Positions 34,561 through 46,699 of a stretch of 64,000 nucleotides of DNA are shown here, one piece after another. Positions within the stretch are counted from its first letter, which is position 1; every line of letters starts with the position of its first letter. Under the pieces are notes generated by a model. It saw only the letters and a program-made list of their open reading frames with translations, was not told where the DNA came from and searched no databases. Position numbers and translations under genes: made by a program. The stretch covers positions 77,129,739 to 77,193,738 of the forward strand of contig NC_089583.1 in assembly GCF_019320115.1 (NCBI RefSeq), in the 5' to 3' direction. Source of the DNA: Miscanthus floridulus (lineage: Eukaryota > Streptophyta > Magnoliopsida > Poales > Poaceae).

Positions 34561-36440
34561 GCTTGGTTGTGCAATGCTAGGACAAGGCAGCGAAGGGGTG
34601 AAGGGGTTCTCAACAGACTGCCAAGAACTACTAAAATCCTAAGGAGAAATTTCAGGAGGCTCAGTACTAGGGCTGTGGTAAGCAAAAATCAGGAAGCAAC
34701 ACTTGAAAGCATTATGTTTTGCAAACATGTCAAGCAAATCTTGGTCGGTGCAAACTTGGATGTTCATCTGCCTCTCAATGTAGAAGTAAAACAATCTCAA
34801 CTTCAGCAACCAGATCTATGAAGTTGGTACGATAAGCATCGACGACTATGTTCAAGCTAAACCACTAAGCACGAGTATGACGAGCAATTATCTGGATTTC
34901 TAGGTTGTAGCTACTAGCAGGGTCCATCCTACAGATAAACAACATCGAGTTCACATATATCTATCTATCTAAAATCACACTATATCAACCACGACTACTA
35001 CACCTAACCAGCCACAATCACACGGACCAAGCAATCGAAGCGAGAAAACCCCCTAAAAATGGTACTCACCCGTTAGGAAGCCAGGGAAGTCAGTCGCCCG
35101 CACCTGTCCCCTTGTTCGTGGCCATGCGCCACCAATCCAGAGGATCCACGGTCTCTTCCTTCAGGCCTCCTCTTCCTTGCTCCACTACCCCATTCCACGC
35201 CGTAAGCACGGGGGATTGGGGGTTCTTCTCTCCGTGCCATAGACGCAAGCAGGGCCAGATTGTCTTCTTATCTCCTCGACAACGACGCAAAGATGGGGTA
35301 TTGGCTTCTTCCCTCCTGCCACCACCACAGTCGTCGGTATAGTTGTCTCTACGGTTTGGGGGAAGAGGACTCGAGCGAGATGGAGAGAGTGAGAGAATGA
35401 GGTGACGGTTAATCGTAGTCAATACGGTCTCCACCTCTTCACTATACGTCCAAGGGCAACATGGACAATTTCACTAGCCGGTCTCACCTATAAGTGCTAC
35501 CAAACGGTGAAAAACAAACGAAACAAGGACGGAATAACTTGTAAGACAAAGAAATTTAGAGCAGTAGCATCTGTGCGTGGAATTTTTTTCTAATGACTTA
35601 CGTGTAATTATAATTTTTTTTAATGCCACACACTTAAAAGGCTGAGAAACCATCTCCGTCCGTGTCATGAAAGACGTGATTGTTTCCATGGATCTGGTGC
35701 GCCTTCCCTTCCCTTCCAAACGCCGCCACCCTCGCTCCCGTGCACACCCCAGCTCCCGCTCGCACGCTCTGCCCTCTCCTCGCGCTGCACCGCCCTCTCC
35801 CGCGCACCGTCCTACGAGCTTCCGCGCACGCTCTACTTTCTTTCGCGCGCCACCCTTTCCCGCGCGATGCTTGGCCCTCTCCTGCGCATCGCCCTGTGAA
35901 ATCGAGGTACCCTTGTGAAATCCCCTCAGTCGCCGGCTGCAGATCGAGGTCCCCAGGTCCCAAATCGAGGTCCCCAGGTCCAAATTGAGGTATGCCCCTG
36001 AACCTAGCATCCCTAACTGATCTCCTCCCCACAACAATCTTTAACCCAAATCCATACCCAAATCTCTGAATCAGGGATGAATCGATTAAAAAAATCTAGT
36101 TCCCGGTGAGGCAGTGGTGTCCGTGGAACCCGATCTCCGTCCGTCCGTGGTCCTGTGACCTCTGCTTCGCCCACAGGTGCTTCTGCAGCTCGGAGTCTTC
36201 CAGCTGGCTGTAGCAATGCAACAGCAGGTGTTGCTGCTCCTGTCAGCCATACTCCTTAAGTGAGTGCTTCTCCCTTTGGTGGATGGTGGCCAACATCATC
36301 TCCTAGCGAAGGGTAAGTCGTCAAAGCTGTTCATCTGCATTGTAGTTACAGATTTTAGTCACAGCTTCTTTGTTAATTAAGGTGGTATCGATTGTGTGCT
36401 TGTAGATGGAAATTTGTGTCAGCTTGTTCTGGTAGTCATA
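34561..36440. other. Region without a supported gene, GC-rich around 35100-36250
   Basis: Several open frames exist on both strands (for example 35474-36037 minus), but their composition is low-complexity Arg/Ala/Pro and no family is recognisable. The part near the MULE may be its 5' terminal region. The part near 36100-36400 probably belongs to the Harbinger-type remnant that follows. Confidence 0.4.
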
Positions 36441-36442
36441 TG

Positions 36443-36939
36443 ACATCAATGTGCTGAATCAATCTACTTTGTTCATCAATCAGTTAAGAGGAGAAGCTCC
36501 CCAGGTGCAGTACTATGTGAATGGAAGGCAATATACCAAAGCTTATTATTATTACCTTGCAGATGGCATATACCCAGAATGGGCTGTTTTTGTTAAGTCC
36601 ATACGTGCACCACAATCAGCTAAGCACAAGTTGTTTTCAGAAGAACAAGAGGGGGCAAGAGAAGATGTTGAATGTGTATTTGGGATTTTGCAATCTCGTT
36701 TTTGCATTTTGCGTCGGCCAGCGCGTCTATATGAACAAGGGGATCTTGAGAATATCATGTTAGCTTGTATAATACTTCACAACATGATAATTGAGAATGA
36801 GAAAGACATAGAGGACGATTCTTTTGACTTGAATGAGGAAGCAACCATGTCTACTGTTCAGCCATCTACAATCACTCATGGACATGATCCAGTGATGGAG
36901 GAGGGAGGAGGTGCTACAGATAAATGCCGAAATTTGTGA
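36443..36939 (+). pseudogene. PIF/Harbinger transposase, C-terminal remnant
   Basis: The frame reads YDINVLNQSTLF, then YVNGRQYTKAYY, LADGIYPEWAVFVKSI, EGAREDVECVFGILQSRF, ENIMLACIILHNMI and ends at a TGA at 36937-36939. This is the second half of the DDE_Tnp_4 nuclease of plant PIF/Harbinger elements, including the Glu-bearing block near EGAREDVE. The first catalytic half is missing, and the sequence upstream of YDINVLN has a stop. YYYY replaces the usual shorter GYYLADG, a small in-frame insertion. Without the N-terminal half it is non-functional. Confidence 0.8.
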
Positions 36940-37887
36940 TCGTGAAGCTCATAGGCAACTTTAATCCGATTTGATTGAACACATCTGGAATAAGTTTGGG
37001 CATCGAAGTAATTAGGTAGAATTATGGATTTATATATATATACTGGCCTTCATGATCAAGGCCCATTGAAATTTTGTTAATTTAACCACCTGTATAATTT
37101 TGTTAATTTACTAACCTATTGTCATTTTTTTACAGTTCTCAAGACTTGGTGTCCTGCTTGAAGGACGATGAACATGGAGTTCTGTGTGGAGGATGACGAT
37201 GGATGGCTCAATATTATCTAAAAATTATTATCTATTTATTTACAATTAGTATATAGTTTTTTATTGCTATTGTAATGGATGACTCATGGCTATCCGAAGC
37301 TAAACTTTCATCAAAGTATGTCTGATACCTGTTGCTTTTGATGCTCGATGATATCTGTTGATGAATGATGACGTGTTGATGAGTATGTTTTTTTGAACGT
37401 CACGTGTCTTGTGATATATAGGCTATATTCTGAGATGCATTTTTGTTGAGATGTGTACTGTGCATCATAAGGTATTCTGCCACAACTGATCAGCTCTCTT
37501 TGTGTTGTATATTGAATTTCTTTATCTATAGGAACTACTATTACAAACTATGTATTAGGGAGGATAGTTTTTTTTCCAGTGAGGTCTTCAGGCATAGAAA
37601 CCATGATAGTTTTTAGTATTGGAAGTGCCTAACTCCTAGTGGCCGCATTCCTGGCCATAGCATGCATCCATGACAGTGACCCAACATCTAGCTCGAGCCA
37701 GATCGACTAGTAGTCCAATAGATCCACGTATGAACAAAAAGGTAAATAAATATCTCGACAAAATCTAAACATACGGCCACCAATTCGTTCACTCCAGTTA
37801 AACCTACGTCTCTAATCATAAAAAAGAAACCCAAAACATTTTCTAATATATATGTTTCTAAATTATTCACTTATGCCATTATTAATA
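36940..37887. other. Downstream flank of the Harbinger remnant, no gene
   Basis: AT-rich sequence without a supported ORF. The short frame at 37688-37870 on the minus strand shows no recognisable motif. Confidence 0.4.
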
Positions 37888-38219
37888 TAGAATATTTAAC
37901 TCAAAATATGAGTGCATGACATCTAAGAGCAACTCTAGTCGGGCCTCTAATTGAGCCTCTATAGTTAAAATATGTGTGCCTAGACAAAAACAAAACTCCA
38001 GCACAACCTCTATAAGAGCTCTTAAATTTGGGTGGGCACTCAAATCCTCCCTATAGAATATTTAACTCAAGATATAAGTGCATGACATCTAAGAGCAACT
38101 CTAGTCGGGCCTCTACTTGAGACTTTATAGTTAAATATGTGTGCCTGAAAAAAAACAAAACTTCGGCACAACCTCTAAAAGAGCTATCAAATTTGGGTGG
38201 GCACCCAAATCCTCCCTTC
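37888..38219. repeat. 166-bp tandem duplication
   Basis: TAGAATATTTAACTCAA starts at 37888 and again at 38054, and the units are similar through GGGTGGGCAC...CAAATCCTCCC. Two adjacent diverged copies result. They form the left edge of a MITE-like segment whose GAGCAACTCTAG string is partly mirrored by TGCTGGAGTGCTGCCCT near 38607-38623. Confidence 0.75.
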
Positions 38220-38640
38220 AGCCCTCATTCATGAGGTCTGGATGGAGCCCTTACTTTTTCATTTGTTGTCGTTTATCTCTCGGCCCTGCTTGGAACTACT
38301 CTCTTGAGCCATACGCATGGCCGGCCGCCGCCTCTCCCACCCGCCTCCGTCGACACGCCATAGCTCGACGCCTCTCCCACCCACCCCGCCTTCTCCCGCT
38401 CGCCCCGTCCCTCGGCATGCGCGACTCCCTCGACACGCACTGACTCCTCCCTGGCGCGCAACTCCCCTGGGAGCAACAACTGCGTCGGTGGCTCGACTCT
38501 TTCCTTCCCCGATTTCTAGTGTTTTGGACAAGAAAGTAGATGGCAAGCGAGTCACAGGTGTCATTCTCTATTAGAATTAGTTTGAGGGCTCTATTTTTAG
38601 GGTCATTGCTGGAGTGCTGCCCTCAAATGAAAAAATAAGG
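38220..38640. mobile_element. MITE-like segment, remainder
   Basis: Together with the duplication on its left, this GC-rich block ends in GGGCTCTATTTTTAGGGTCATTGC and a mirrored end string. A non-autonomous DNA element is the likely explanation. I cannot define exact ends or a target duplication, so the boundaries are approximate. Confidence 0.4.
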
Positions 38641-40440
38641 GCCCTGTTTTGAGGAATACTGCACTAAATTTTGAGGGATTAGAGAGGATGGAGATGAACA
38701 ATTGGGATCAGCTGTGGGCACTAAATTTACCTTTAAATTTTGAATACCTAGATATCTTAAAATCGTGTAGCCTTCATATACACTCTTTTTTTTTTTGAGT
38801 ATGTCTATTCAACAATCATGTGTTTTATGCAGTTTCAACACATGAATTTTTTTACACCATAGAATTAAGATCCAACCGTCTCCACCCTTCTTCTACATTT
38901 AGCCTCTATAGATCACACATCATAAGATCACAGATCCAAAGACTATAAATCACATATCACATAAAACAATTTTTTTCTATGGTAAGACAAATTACAGAGG
39001 ACGATTCTGGACCCGAGGCAGAAGATGAATCGAGCACCTGGCAGCTCCGTCGGTGGCACCTGGCAGCTCCTGTTATGAAAAAAAAAATCATGTGTTTTTT
39101 TAGTGCTAAAACACATGTGTGTTGTATAGCATTTCTGTTTTTTTATGAAAACGTTCATATACAGTTTGTCGATGGAATCACCCCACCCGCGATTAAATGT
39201 GTACACAATGGACCTGAAAACGAGCACAGCGTCGAGTATGACGGTGACCGGTTCTGTGACGGCTTTATGAAAAATTCTCCGGTCCGGCACAGGGAATGAA
39301 ACCACGAGATGGAACAGTACTTACACGTTGGCCATCAGTTTAGCTTCAGCTTTATTTCTTAACTAGCTATACACTGAGATCCATACATATGCTTGTGGAA
39401 TCAGATGCAGAAATCAAAGGGGACTGAACCAGACCACAGGACACATCCCCGACCCCGAGATCAGCGAAGAGATTCAAGCGTATATAGTAGCCCGCGCATC
39501 AGTTTGCATGGCAATAATGGAGAGCACCCATAAGTTGCTGAGATGGGCCAGAGGCCGGCCGAGATGAGGAGGATGACGATGGGCATCAGTGTTTTACTCT
39601 CTTTCATATTTGGACACGCATATATCGTGGTTGGGTGAAGAAGGTTCAGCAATTGGCCATGTCCCCGTTACTAACAAGCATAGCTTCGTACGTGCTGGAG
39701 CCTGGAGAGGACCAATCTGCCCGCAGGGCCGCTGCGTAGTGACACTGTTTCGGTGCCCTTTAGCATCAGTGCTCTAAGTATATAGGCTCACTTGCTGGTG
39801 TTCCCCGGCCAGGCATACGGCCACGTGAAGCGGCACATGCACCCGCTGCCAAACTGGCAACGTGTGTGTGCAGCTACTGCAAAGCTCCAAAGCCATAGCT
39901 TGCACGCACCAGCACCGCCCATATGGGTGGCGAGTAGCTACCACTACCAGCCTACTGCGTGCCATCCGAGCTAGCGGTGAGGTATAGGAACAACAATTGA
40001 GATCTGAAATCTGATGAGAGCGGCCGAATCTGTGCCCGCAAACAAACGTCAAAGTACTGCATTTCGTCGGTGCCAGTGCCACTATGCAGTCGGCGCTCAC
40101 TATGCAGATCGGGATCTTGAGTGTAATCATCATTAATTTCATCTCGGCATGTTCGGAACGGTGTGGTCTGTGGACTTTGCACGAACAAGCTCGGTGTAAA
40201 AAGAATTCTGATGATAACCCTGTGATCCATATCCTTAAACTCGACACATCATGTCGTTTTCTTTTCTTCAGTAGATGTAGAGTATGGAAAAAAGGTTAGA
40301 AGATACTTAGATGAGATGAACATGCCACATGCGCAGCTAAGCATATAGCTAGGAGCAAAAGATAGCGTTCCTTTTGACGCATGTTGGCATGATTCCCTCC
40401 CTCCAACCTCTACCTTTTTCGAGGCACGTATACAGGAGTA
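38641..40440. other. Intergenic DNA, original upstream region of the GASA gene
   Basis: No gene is supported. A 14-bp CACCTGGCAGCTCC repeat occurs at about 39038 and 39057. Before Copia-A inserted, the last few hundred bases here would have been directly upstream of the GASA promoter core at about 47213. AAATA at 40441-40445 is the left target copy. Confidence 0.5.
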
Positions 40441-40445
40441 AAATA

Positions 40446-40920
40446 TGTCAGGTGATCTCTACTGGCTAATTGGGCCCTTGAATCCGCGCCCTGATCTAGG
40501 GCGTCCAACCGTTCCATGGTTGGTGGGCCCTCGTCGGACAGCGCCATAAAAAGGAAGGTGGGGGCCGAGGCACAAGGCACGAAGTTCACCTGAGCCGCCA
40601 GACGCCCCACCTACATCCCCGAAACCCTAAACCGATTTAAGTCAGGGGGCGTTGCCAGTGACGGAAAGCACTGCCACCTGCCAACGCCACCACTGCACTG
40701 TCGCCCTTCATCGCAGCGCCTCCACCGAATCTTCACCAAGCACCGCGATGGCTGGCCCGTCTTTCTCAAAGGCGGCCGATGATTTGCACCTCCTCTACCC
40801 TCTCTCTCACACACTCTATCTGTTAATCCCATACTGGTAGATGTACTAGGACTCGCTGTTTATTCCAAATGCAAGTACATATGCTAGATCTATGTCTAGT
40901 GATCTTGCTTAAGTCTATCA
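40446..40920 (+). repeat. 5' LTR of Copia-A
   Basis: The LTR is 475 bp, begins TGTCAGGTGATCTC and ends AAGTCTATCA. CCATAAAAAGG at about 40544 is a TATA-like promoter element. AAACCCTAAACCG near 40622 is a telo-box-like motif. Confidence 0.9.
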
Positions 40921-40921
40921 A

Positions 40922-40934
40922 TGGTATCAGAGCC
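40922..40934 (+). other. Primer-binding site, Copia-A
   Basis: TGGTATCAGAGCC lies one base after the LTR. It is a perfect plant initiator-Met tRNA primer site. Confidence 0.9.
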
Positions 40935-41940
40935 TAACTAGGTGTAGATCTAGCCTATCGAAAAAGAACACCGAGTAGCAGCATTTAGAAGGAGGTGATA
41001 GATCTGTTTTTGGATCTAAACAGAGGGTTCATCGAACCCTAAACCCAACTCGGGTGAAGAAAAGAAGCAAGAAAGGGTCTCGATTTTTTAAAAGGATCTC
41101 AAACCCTAACCCTAACCCGGGTAGACACCTCGGATAAGAAGAACAGTAGCTAACCCTAACCCTAACTCTAGAAAACCCTAACCCTAGAAACGGATCAGAC
41201 GAAGGAGAGGAGGACCTACCCGGACTGTTCTGCTGCACGTCACCACCGCCGTCGCGTGGGTTGTCTCCTGTCGTCGCGCGGGAAGGACCCCCACCGTCGC
41301 CTCGTCGGCGCGCGGGGAGAAGCTGAGCCACGCTCACCGCTTTGCGCATGAGCCCGGCCGAGGGCACCATCACAGGACTGCTCGACGGCGGTGCGCTCAC
41401 CCCACTAGGGAGCGCGCGCTCCGGCAAGGGGACCTGCGGCGGCGCCGGTCAGATCTAGGGTTTTAGGGAGCATCTCACCACAGCGCGTGTGTGGATCAGG
41501 GCACCGCCGCCCAGATCGCTCGACGGCAGCGCACTCACCCTCTCGGGAGCACGCGTGCTGGCGAGGGGGCCGACGATGGCGCCATCACCTCTCGCCTTTG
41601 CTCGATGCTTGCCGCTCGCTGCGCTGAGAGAGCAAGGGGAAAGAGTCGAATTAGCCTAGGGTTCGGGGATGGACGTCGCGCACCGGTTTTGATCCGCCGA
41701 GGAGCACGCTCGACCGTCGATTCACGATGAACGACTGACAGCGAACGGGCCAACATTCGGCCCAGGCAGGCGCGCGCAGCGGGCGGCTTTGCCGGCCCAG
41801 GCTCAGGTTGCGGCCTGGGAAGGCACAGCGCGCACAAAAGCAGACCAAGCTAGGTCGTTTTGATGCTTGGGCCACATGAATAGTGATCTACGAGTTTAAG
41901 TTTATTCTTTTTTTAGAAGCAATTTTTTATGATATTTGTC
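40935..41940 (+). other. Copia-A leader, GC-rich part with CCCTAA clusters
   Basis: No gene is supported. CCCTAA units on the sense strand cluster at about 41034-41046, 41100-41118 and 41151-41187. Open frames in both strands (for example 41029-41427 minus) have Arg/Ala/Pro-rich composition and no recognisable domain. Copia-B has the same motif in its leader, again on the sense strand. Confidence 0.6.
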
Positions 41941-41951
41941 TAGTTTAAAAT

Positions 41952-42303
41952 CTCTATTAGAAATTTGAACCAACGGAATAATTTTTCAGAGAATAGTTGA
42001 GAAAAGTTCAATGCTTCTGAAAAATAGATAATTCATTTTTCATGTTTTTCGCTGCAATGTTAAAGTTTATAATCTTCTAATTAAATTCGAACCAACGGGA
42101 GAATTTAATTTGAAGAGTAGTCAATTTTAATCGGTAAATTATAATATTGTTATTTTTCTGACCAACGTTGATAATAGCAATATTATAATGTTTATTCATA
42201 AGTTTTCCATGTATTAATTCTATTTTTGCCCAACGATGATGTAGAATTAGTGTATAAGAATATGGTATGTTTTAATTTTGACCAACGTTAAATTAAAGCA
42301 TGC
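41952..42303 (+). promoter_or_regulatory. Array of stem-loops with a conserved CCAACG loop, Copia-A leader
   Basis: Five hairpins follow one another just upstream of gag, each with CCAACG in the loop. A: CTCT/AGAG outer stem with AT inner pairs, 41952-41991. C: arms 42074-42088 and 42101-42115, 14 of 15 paired, loop GAACCAACGGGA. D: arms 42138-42154 and 42173-42189, 17 bp with one G-U, loop TTTCTGACCAACGTTGAT. E: arms 42215-42222 and 42242-42249, 8 bp. F: arms 42265-42278 and 42290-42303, 14 bp with two G-U, loop TGACCAACGTT. A further plain hairpin (TGAAAAAT/ATTTTTCA, 42018-42042) lacks the loop motif. Stem sequences differ from hairpin to hairpin while the loop core stays. Role unknown; an RNA signal for Gag packaging, translation or dimerisation is inference. 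Confidence 0.8.
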
Positions 42304-42360
42304 AATTATGATGTCATATTTTCTCACTATCTCTAACGGTGTTTTTTAGGACTCAACGCA

Positions 42361-43311
42361 ATGGCATTCATCTCACACATACCACCTCTTGAAGGGGGCA
42401 ACTATAGGGTATGTCGAGAGAAGTACGAACTAGCACTTGCGTTGTCTGAAAATGACCTAGCGTTTACCTCCCCGTGTCCTACTGAGCCAGTGGACCCGGT
42501 GAGGGAAGAAAATGAGTCTGATGTTGATTTCACTGCTCAGTAGTGAGATCATGCAGAAGTGTGGATGAAGTATGATCTCGAACGCAAGAAATGGGACATT
42601 TCAAACCGTAAGTGCTTGATGGTGGCTAAGTCCACAATTTCAGATGCGATAAGGAGGTCTATCCCAAATTGTGATACCGCCACGGAGTATCTTAAGAAGG
42701 TGGAGAGTCAATTCACTAGTTCTTCAAAGGCTTATGCCAGTACTTTGATCAAGAAATTATTCAATGAGAAATATACTAGTGGCGGTATCAGAGAGCACAT
42801 ACTGAAGATGAGCAACACGGCTTCGAAGCTGAAGTCAATGAATTTGGGGCTCTAGGATGAGTTCCTGATTCATTTGGTTTTTGCTTTCTTGTCAAAGGAA
42901 TATGAAACCTTTGTTGTTAATTACAACATGCAGCCCGATAAGTGGGATATAGAGAAGCTCATCACAATGTGTGTTCAAGAAGAGGAGAGGCTGAAATTCT
43001 TACAGGGTGACCCTGCTAACCTTGTGAAGGACAAGAAAAAGAACTTCAATAAGAATGCCAAACCTCAAGGGAAAGCCCCTCAAAATGGCCACCATCCGAA
43101 GAACAACAATGCTCAAGTTGAAAAGGATCAGTGTACATGGTGCAAAAAGCATGGACACTATCAGAGGGACTATCCAGACTTCCTGAAGAACCTTCTGAAG
43201 AGAGATGAGGATTTTATTACATTCATAGATGAATCCTTGTATTTAAGTTATGCAAAATCTACTTGGTGGATTGATTCAGGTGCAACTGTTCATGTTGCAA
43301 ATTCATTATAG
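42361..43311 (+). pseudogene. Copia-A gag and start of protease, broken
   Basis: The ATG at 42361 directly follows the hairpin array. The frame has stops at 42541, 42853 and 43309, all consistent with CAG to TAG. The gag core (KSTISDAIRRSIPNCDTATEYL, 42620-42690) is followed by a zinc knuckle CTWCKKHGHYQRDY (about 43132-43175) in which the last Cys is Tyr. The protease motif DSGAT sits at about 43273 (WWIDSGATVHVANS). The damaged knuckle and stops make it inactive. Confidence 0.85.
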
Positions 43312-46300
43312 GGATTCCGTACGAGGAGGACCCTATAAAGAGGAGAAAGAAGAATTAAAGTAGCAAATAGAGTTGAAGCTGAAGTTAAAGCCATTAGAGA
43401 TCTTTCTCTAGAATTAGTTGATGGTTTTCTACTTAAGCTTTCAGATGTTCTATTTGTATCCTCTTTGCGAAGAAACTTAATAAGTGTTTCACGTTTAGAT
43501 GACGATGGATATGATTGCCATTTTGGTAATGGCAAATGTCAGATTGTTTATAATAATAAATGTGTTGGTCTTGCCTTCCGACAAGACAAGCTTTATTTAT
43601 TATCACTTTCTGAGAATATGAATGATGTAACTACTGAGAATGAAAATGCTTCCTCATCTATGAATGCAACAAATAAGCAGAAGAGAGTGCATGATGTATC
43701 TTCAAAATTATGGCACTGTCGTTTAGGCTATATTTCGAGGGGGAGAATAGAGCGATTGATTAAGAAATCAATTATTCTGCCTTTAGAATTTTTATATTTA
43801 GAACAATGCATAGATTGCATAAAAGGAAAGTATGTTAAGAAAATAAAGAAAGATGTCAAACGAAGCGCGGGAATTTTAGAAATAGTTCACACATACATCT
43901 GTGGTCCTTTTCCTGTGAAGAGTGTGGATGGTTATGATTCATTTATAACATTCACAGATGACTATTCTTATTTTGACTATATTTATCTAATTAAAGAAAG
44001 ATCGGAAGCATTGGATAAATTTAAGATATTTAAGGCTGAAGTAGAAAATTAGCATAACTTAAAGATTAAGGTAGTAAGGTCCGACCGTGGGGGAGAGTAC
44101 TATGGTCGACACACCCCATATGGCTAAGTTCCTGGACCTTTTGCAAGGTTCTTACAAGAAAATGGCATAGTAACCCAGTATTCTACACCAAGTGAGCCTC
44201 AGTAGAATAGAGTAGTTGAAAGACACAACCGTACCTTAATGGATATGGTGAGAAGCATAATAAGTTATTCTACCCTACCGATAAGTTTATGGATGGAGGC
44301 GTTAAAAACCGTCATTCTTATACTTAATCGAGTGTCAAGTAAGTCGGTGCCCAAAACACCGTATGAGTTGTGGACAGGAAAGGAACCCTCACTAAACTAT
44401 TTACGAGTGTGGGGTTGTTCAGCTGAGGCAAAAGTATTTAACCCAAACATAGTGAAGCTGGACTCCAAGACAGTCAGTTGCCATTTCATTGGCTATCTAG
44501 AAAAGTCAAAAGGTTATCGCTTCTATTGTCCTAACAGACAAACGAAGTTTGTAGAAACAAGGCATGATGTCTTTTTGGAGGATGATATGATCAGGGGGAG
44601 CATGGTAGCATGAGAAATTAGTTTTGAAGAGAAGCGGGTATACGTGCCCACTCCTATGGTTCAGGAGCCATTCTTCACGCTACCTGTTGTTGCTATACCA
44701 ACAGTGCAAGACACTGTAGTAACAGCACCTGTTATTAGTTTTCCTATGGCAACAATAAATGAACATGAAGAATCTGTCCTTCAGGATCCCTTAGAACCAG
44801 TTGTCACATAAGAGAGAGAGCAACAACAGCCTCAAATAGAACAATCATCATTAAATGAGGCTCCTAGAAGGTCTCAAAGAGTTAGGAGATCAGTCATTCC
44901 TGATGATTATGGAGTTTATGAATGTGATGAATTTCAAATGGAGGGTGATCCCACCTCATTTGAAGAAGTCATGAGAAGCGCTTACTCATCCAAGTGGCTT
45001 GAAGTCATGGAAGATGAAATGAAATCAATGAAAACCAATGGTGTTTGGAACTTAGAAAAAATTCCTAAAGGAGCCAAGACAGTAGGTTGTAAATGGGTCT
45101 ACAAAACTAAACATGACTCCAAAGGAAATATAAAAAGGTTAAAAGCGCGACTTGTGGTGAAAGGTTTCACGTAAAGAGAATATATAGATTATAATGAAAT
45201 ATTTTCTCCAGTCTCATGTAAGGATTCTTTTAGAATCATAATGGCGTTTGTAGCACATTACGATTTAGAATTATATCAGATGGATATAAAGACGACATTC
45301 CTAAATAGGGATCTAGAGAAAAATGTTTACATGTCACAACCGAAAGATTTTGTTGTGGAAGAAAAAGAACGCATGGGATGCCGCCTGAAGAAATTTATTT
45401 ACGGATTAAAGCAAGCTTTAAGATAGTGGTATTTGAAGTTTGATAGTACAATAAAAAAAGTTTGGGTTTTAAGAAAATATAGAGGACAACTGTGTTTACG
45501 CAAAGTTCAAAAATGGAAAATATATTTTCCTAGTCTTGTATGTGGATGACATCTTGCTCGCTAGCAGTGATGTTAATCCGCTACTAGAAACAAAGAAGTT
45601 ATTGTCCTCAAAGTTTGATATGAAGGATCTCGGTGAAGCTTCGTTCGTCCTAGGAATAGGGATTCACCGAGATAGAGAAAAATGGTTTTAGGATTATCAC
45701 AAAAGGCATACTTAGAAAAAGTTCTAAAGAAATACAGTATGTAAAATTGTAAATCTTCATCTACTCCCATAGTCAAGGGCGACAGATATGGGGAATTTCA
45801 ATGTCCGAGGAACCAATATGAGATCGATCAAATAAAAGTGGTTTCATATAGTTCAGCTGTCGAAAGTTTACAGTATGCTCAAGTGTGTACTTGCCCTGAC
45901 TTAGCATTTGTTATCGGGTTGCTAGGCAGACATCAGAGTAATCCAAGAATAGAACACTAGAAATTAGTAAAGAAAGTTTTGTGTTACCTCTAAGGTACGA
46001 AAGGTCTCATGCTAACGTACAGAAGATCTGATTCCCTACACATAGAGAGGGATACAGATTCTGATTATACGGGAGATGACAGAAAGTCCACGTCAGGATA
46101 CATATTCACTCTCGCAGGAGGAGCTATATCATAGAAAAGCTCAAAGCAAACCGTCACTACATCGTTCACCATGTATGCCGAGTTTGTAGCATGTTATGAG
46201 GCCATATGGCAGATGAATTGGCTAAAGAAATTTATGCACAAATTGAAAGTGGTAGACGACATACATAAACCACTCAAGTTATACTACGATAATAATCCAG

Positions 46301-46557
46301 CAGTATGTTATGCTCACAACAATAAATCAAGTGGTCCTGCCAAACATATTAACATAAAGTATTATGTTGTGAAAGACAAAGTCCGGGATCATATAATTAG
46401 TCTTGAGCATATAAGAACAGAAAAGATGCTTGTGGATTCGCTTACAAAAGGCTTACCACCCAGCGTGTTCAGAGAACACTTAGCCGACAGGGGTTTAAGG
46501 GAAAACCTATTATTTCTGGACAATAAGGGTCTAGTTGAGAATCTGTTTCAAAAATAG
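43312..46557 (+). pseudogene. Copia-A pol: integrase, reverse transcriptase, RNase H, broken
   Basis: The frame is the same as gag up to about 45450. Integrase zinc-binding region and core start: LWHCRLGYISRGRIERL and CIDCIKGKY at 43711-43830, then DDYSYFDYIY. The C-terminal integrase is at 44239-44613. Reverse transcriptase starts at 44938 (WLEVMEDEMKSM, then GCKWVYKTK). An A-run frameshift near 45452-45459 breaks the frame within RT; the YVDD box is at 45539-45550. RNase H is at 46171-46557 (MYAEFVACYEAIWQM, LADRGLRENL). The many stops, such as 44050, 44125, 44203, 44611, 44809, 45172 and 45424, fit Gln or Arg codons changed by C to T. Confidence 0.88.
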
Positions 46558-46699
46558 AGAGGTGAATTGTAGTTGTTTAATCTAATGGCAACAGACTATG
46601 ACGATGAAGCACGATCTATGCACTGATCTGTGATGGAATGAGAACAAGATAAAGTAAGTAAGTTAAGTTTAAGTCATAAGGTGAAATCAAGGTGGAAAA

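Noticed and set aside
35474..36037. 187-codon minus-strand ORF between MULE and Harbinger remnants
   Set aside because: Low-complexity Arg/Gly/Ala translation, overlapped by long frames on the other strand, with no domain recognised.
39774..40247. 157-codon minus-strand ORF upstream of Copia-A
   Set aside because: No motif or signal; composition is similar to flanking noncoding DNA and it overlaps other open frames.
41100..41187. Interstitial telomere
   Set aside because: Only a few CCCTAA units mixed with other sequence inside a transposon leader; no long array.
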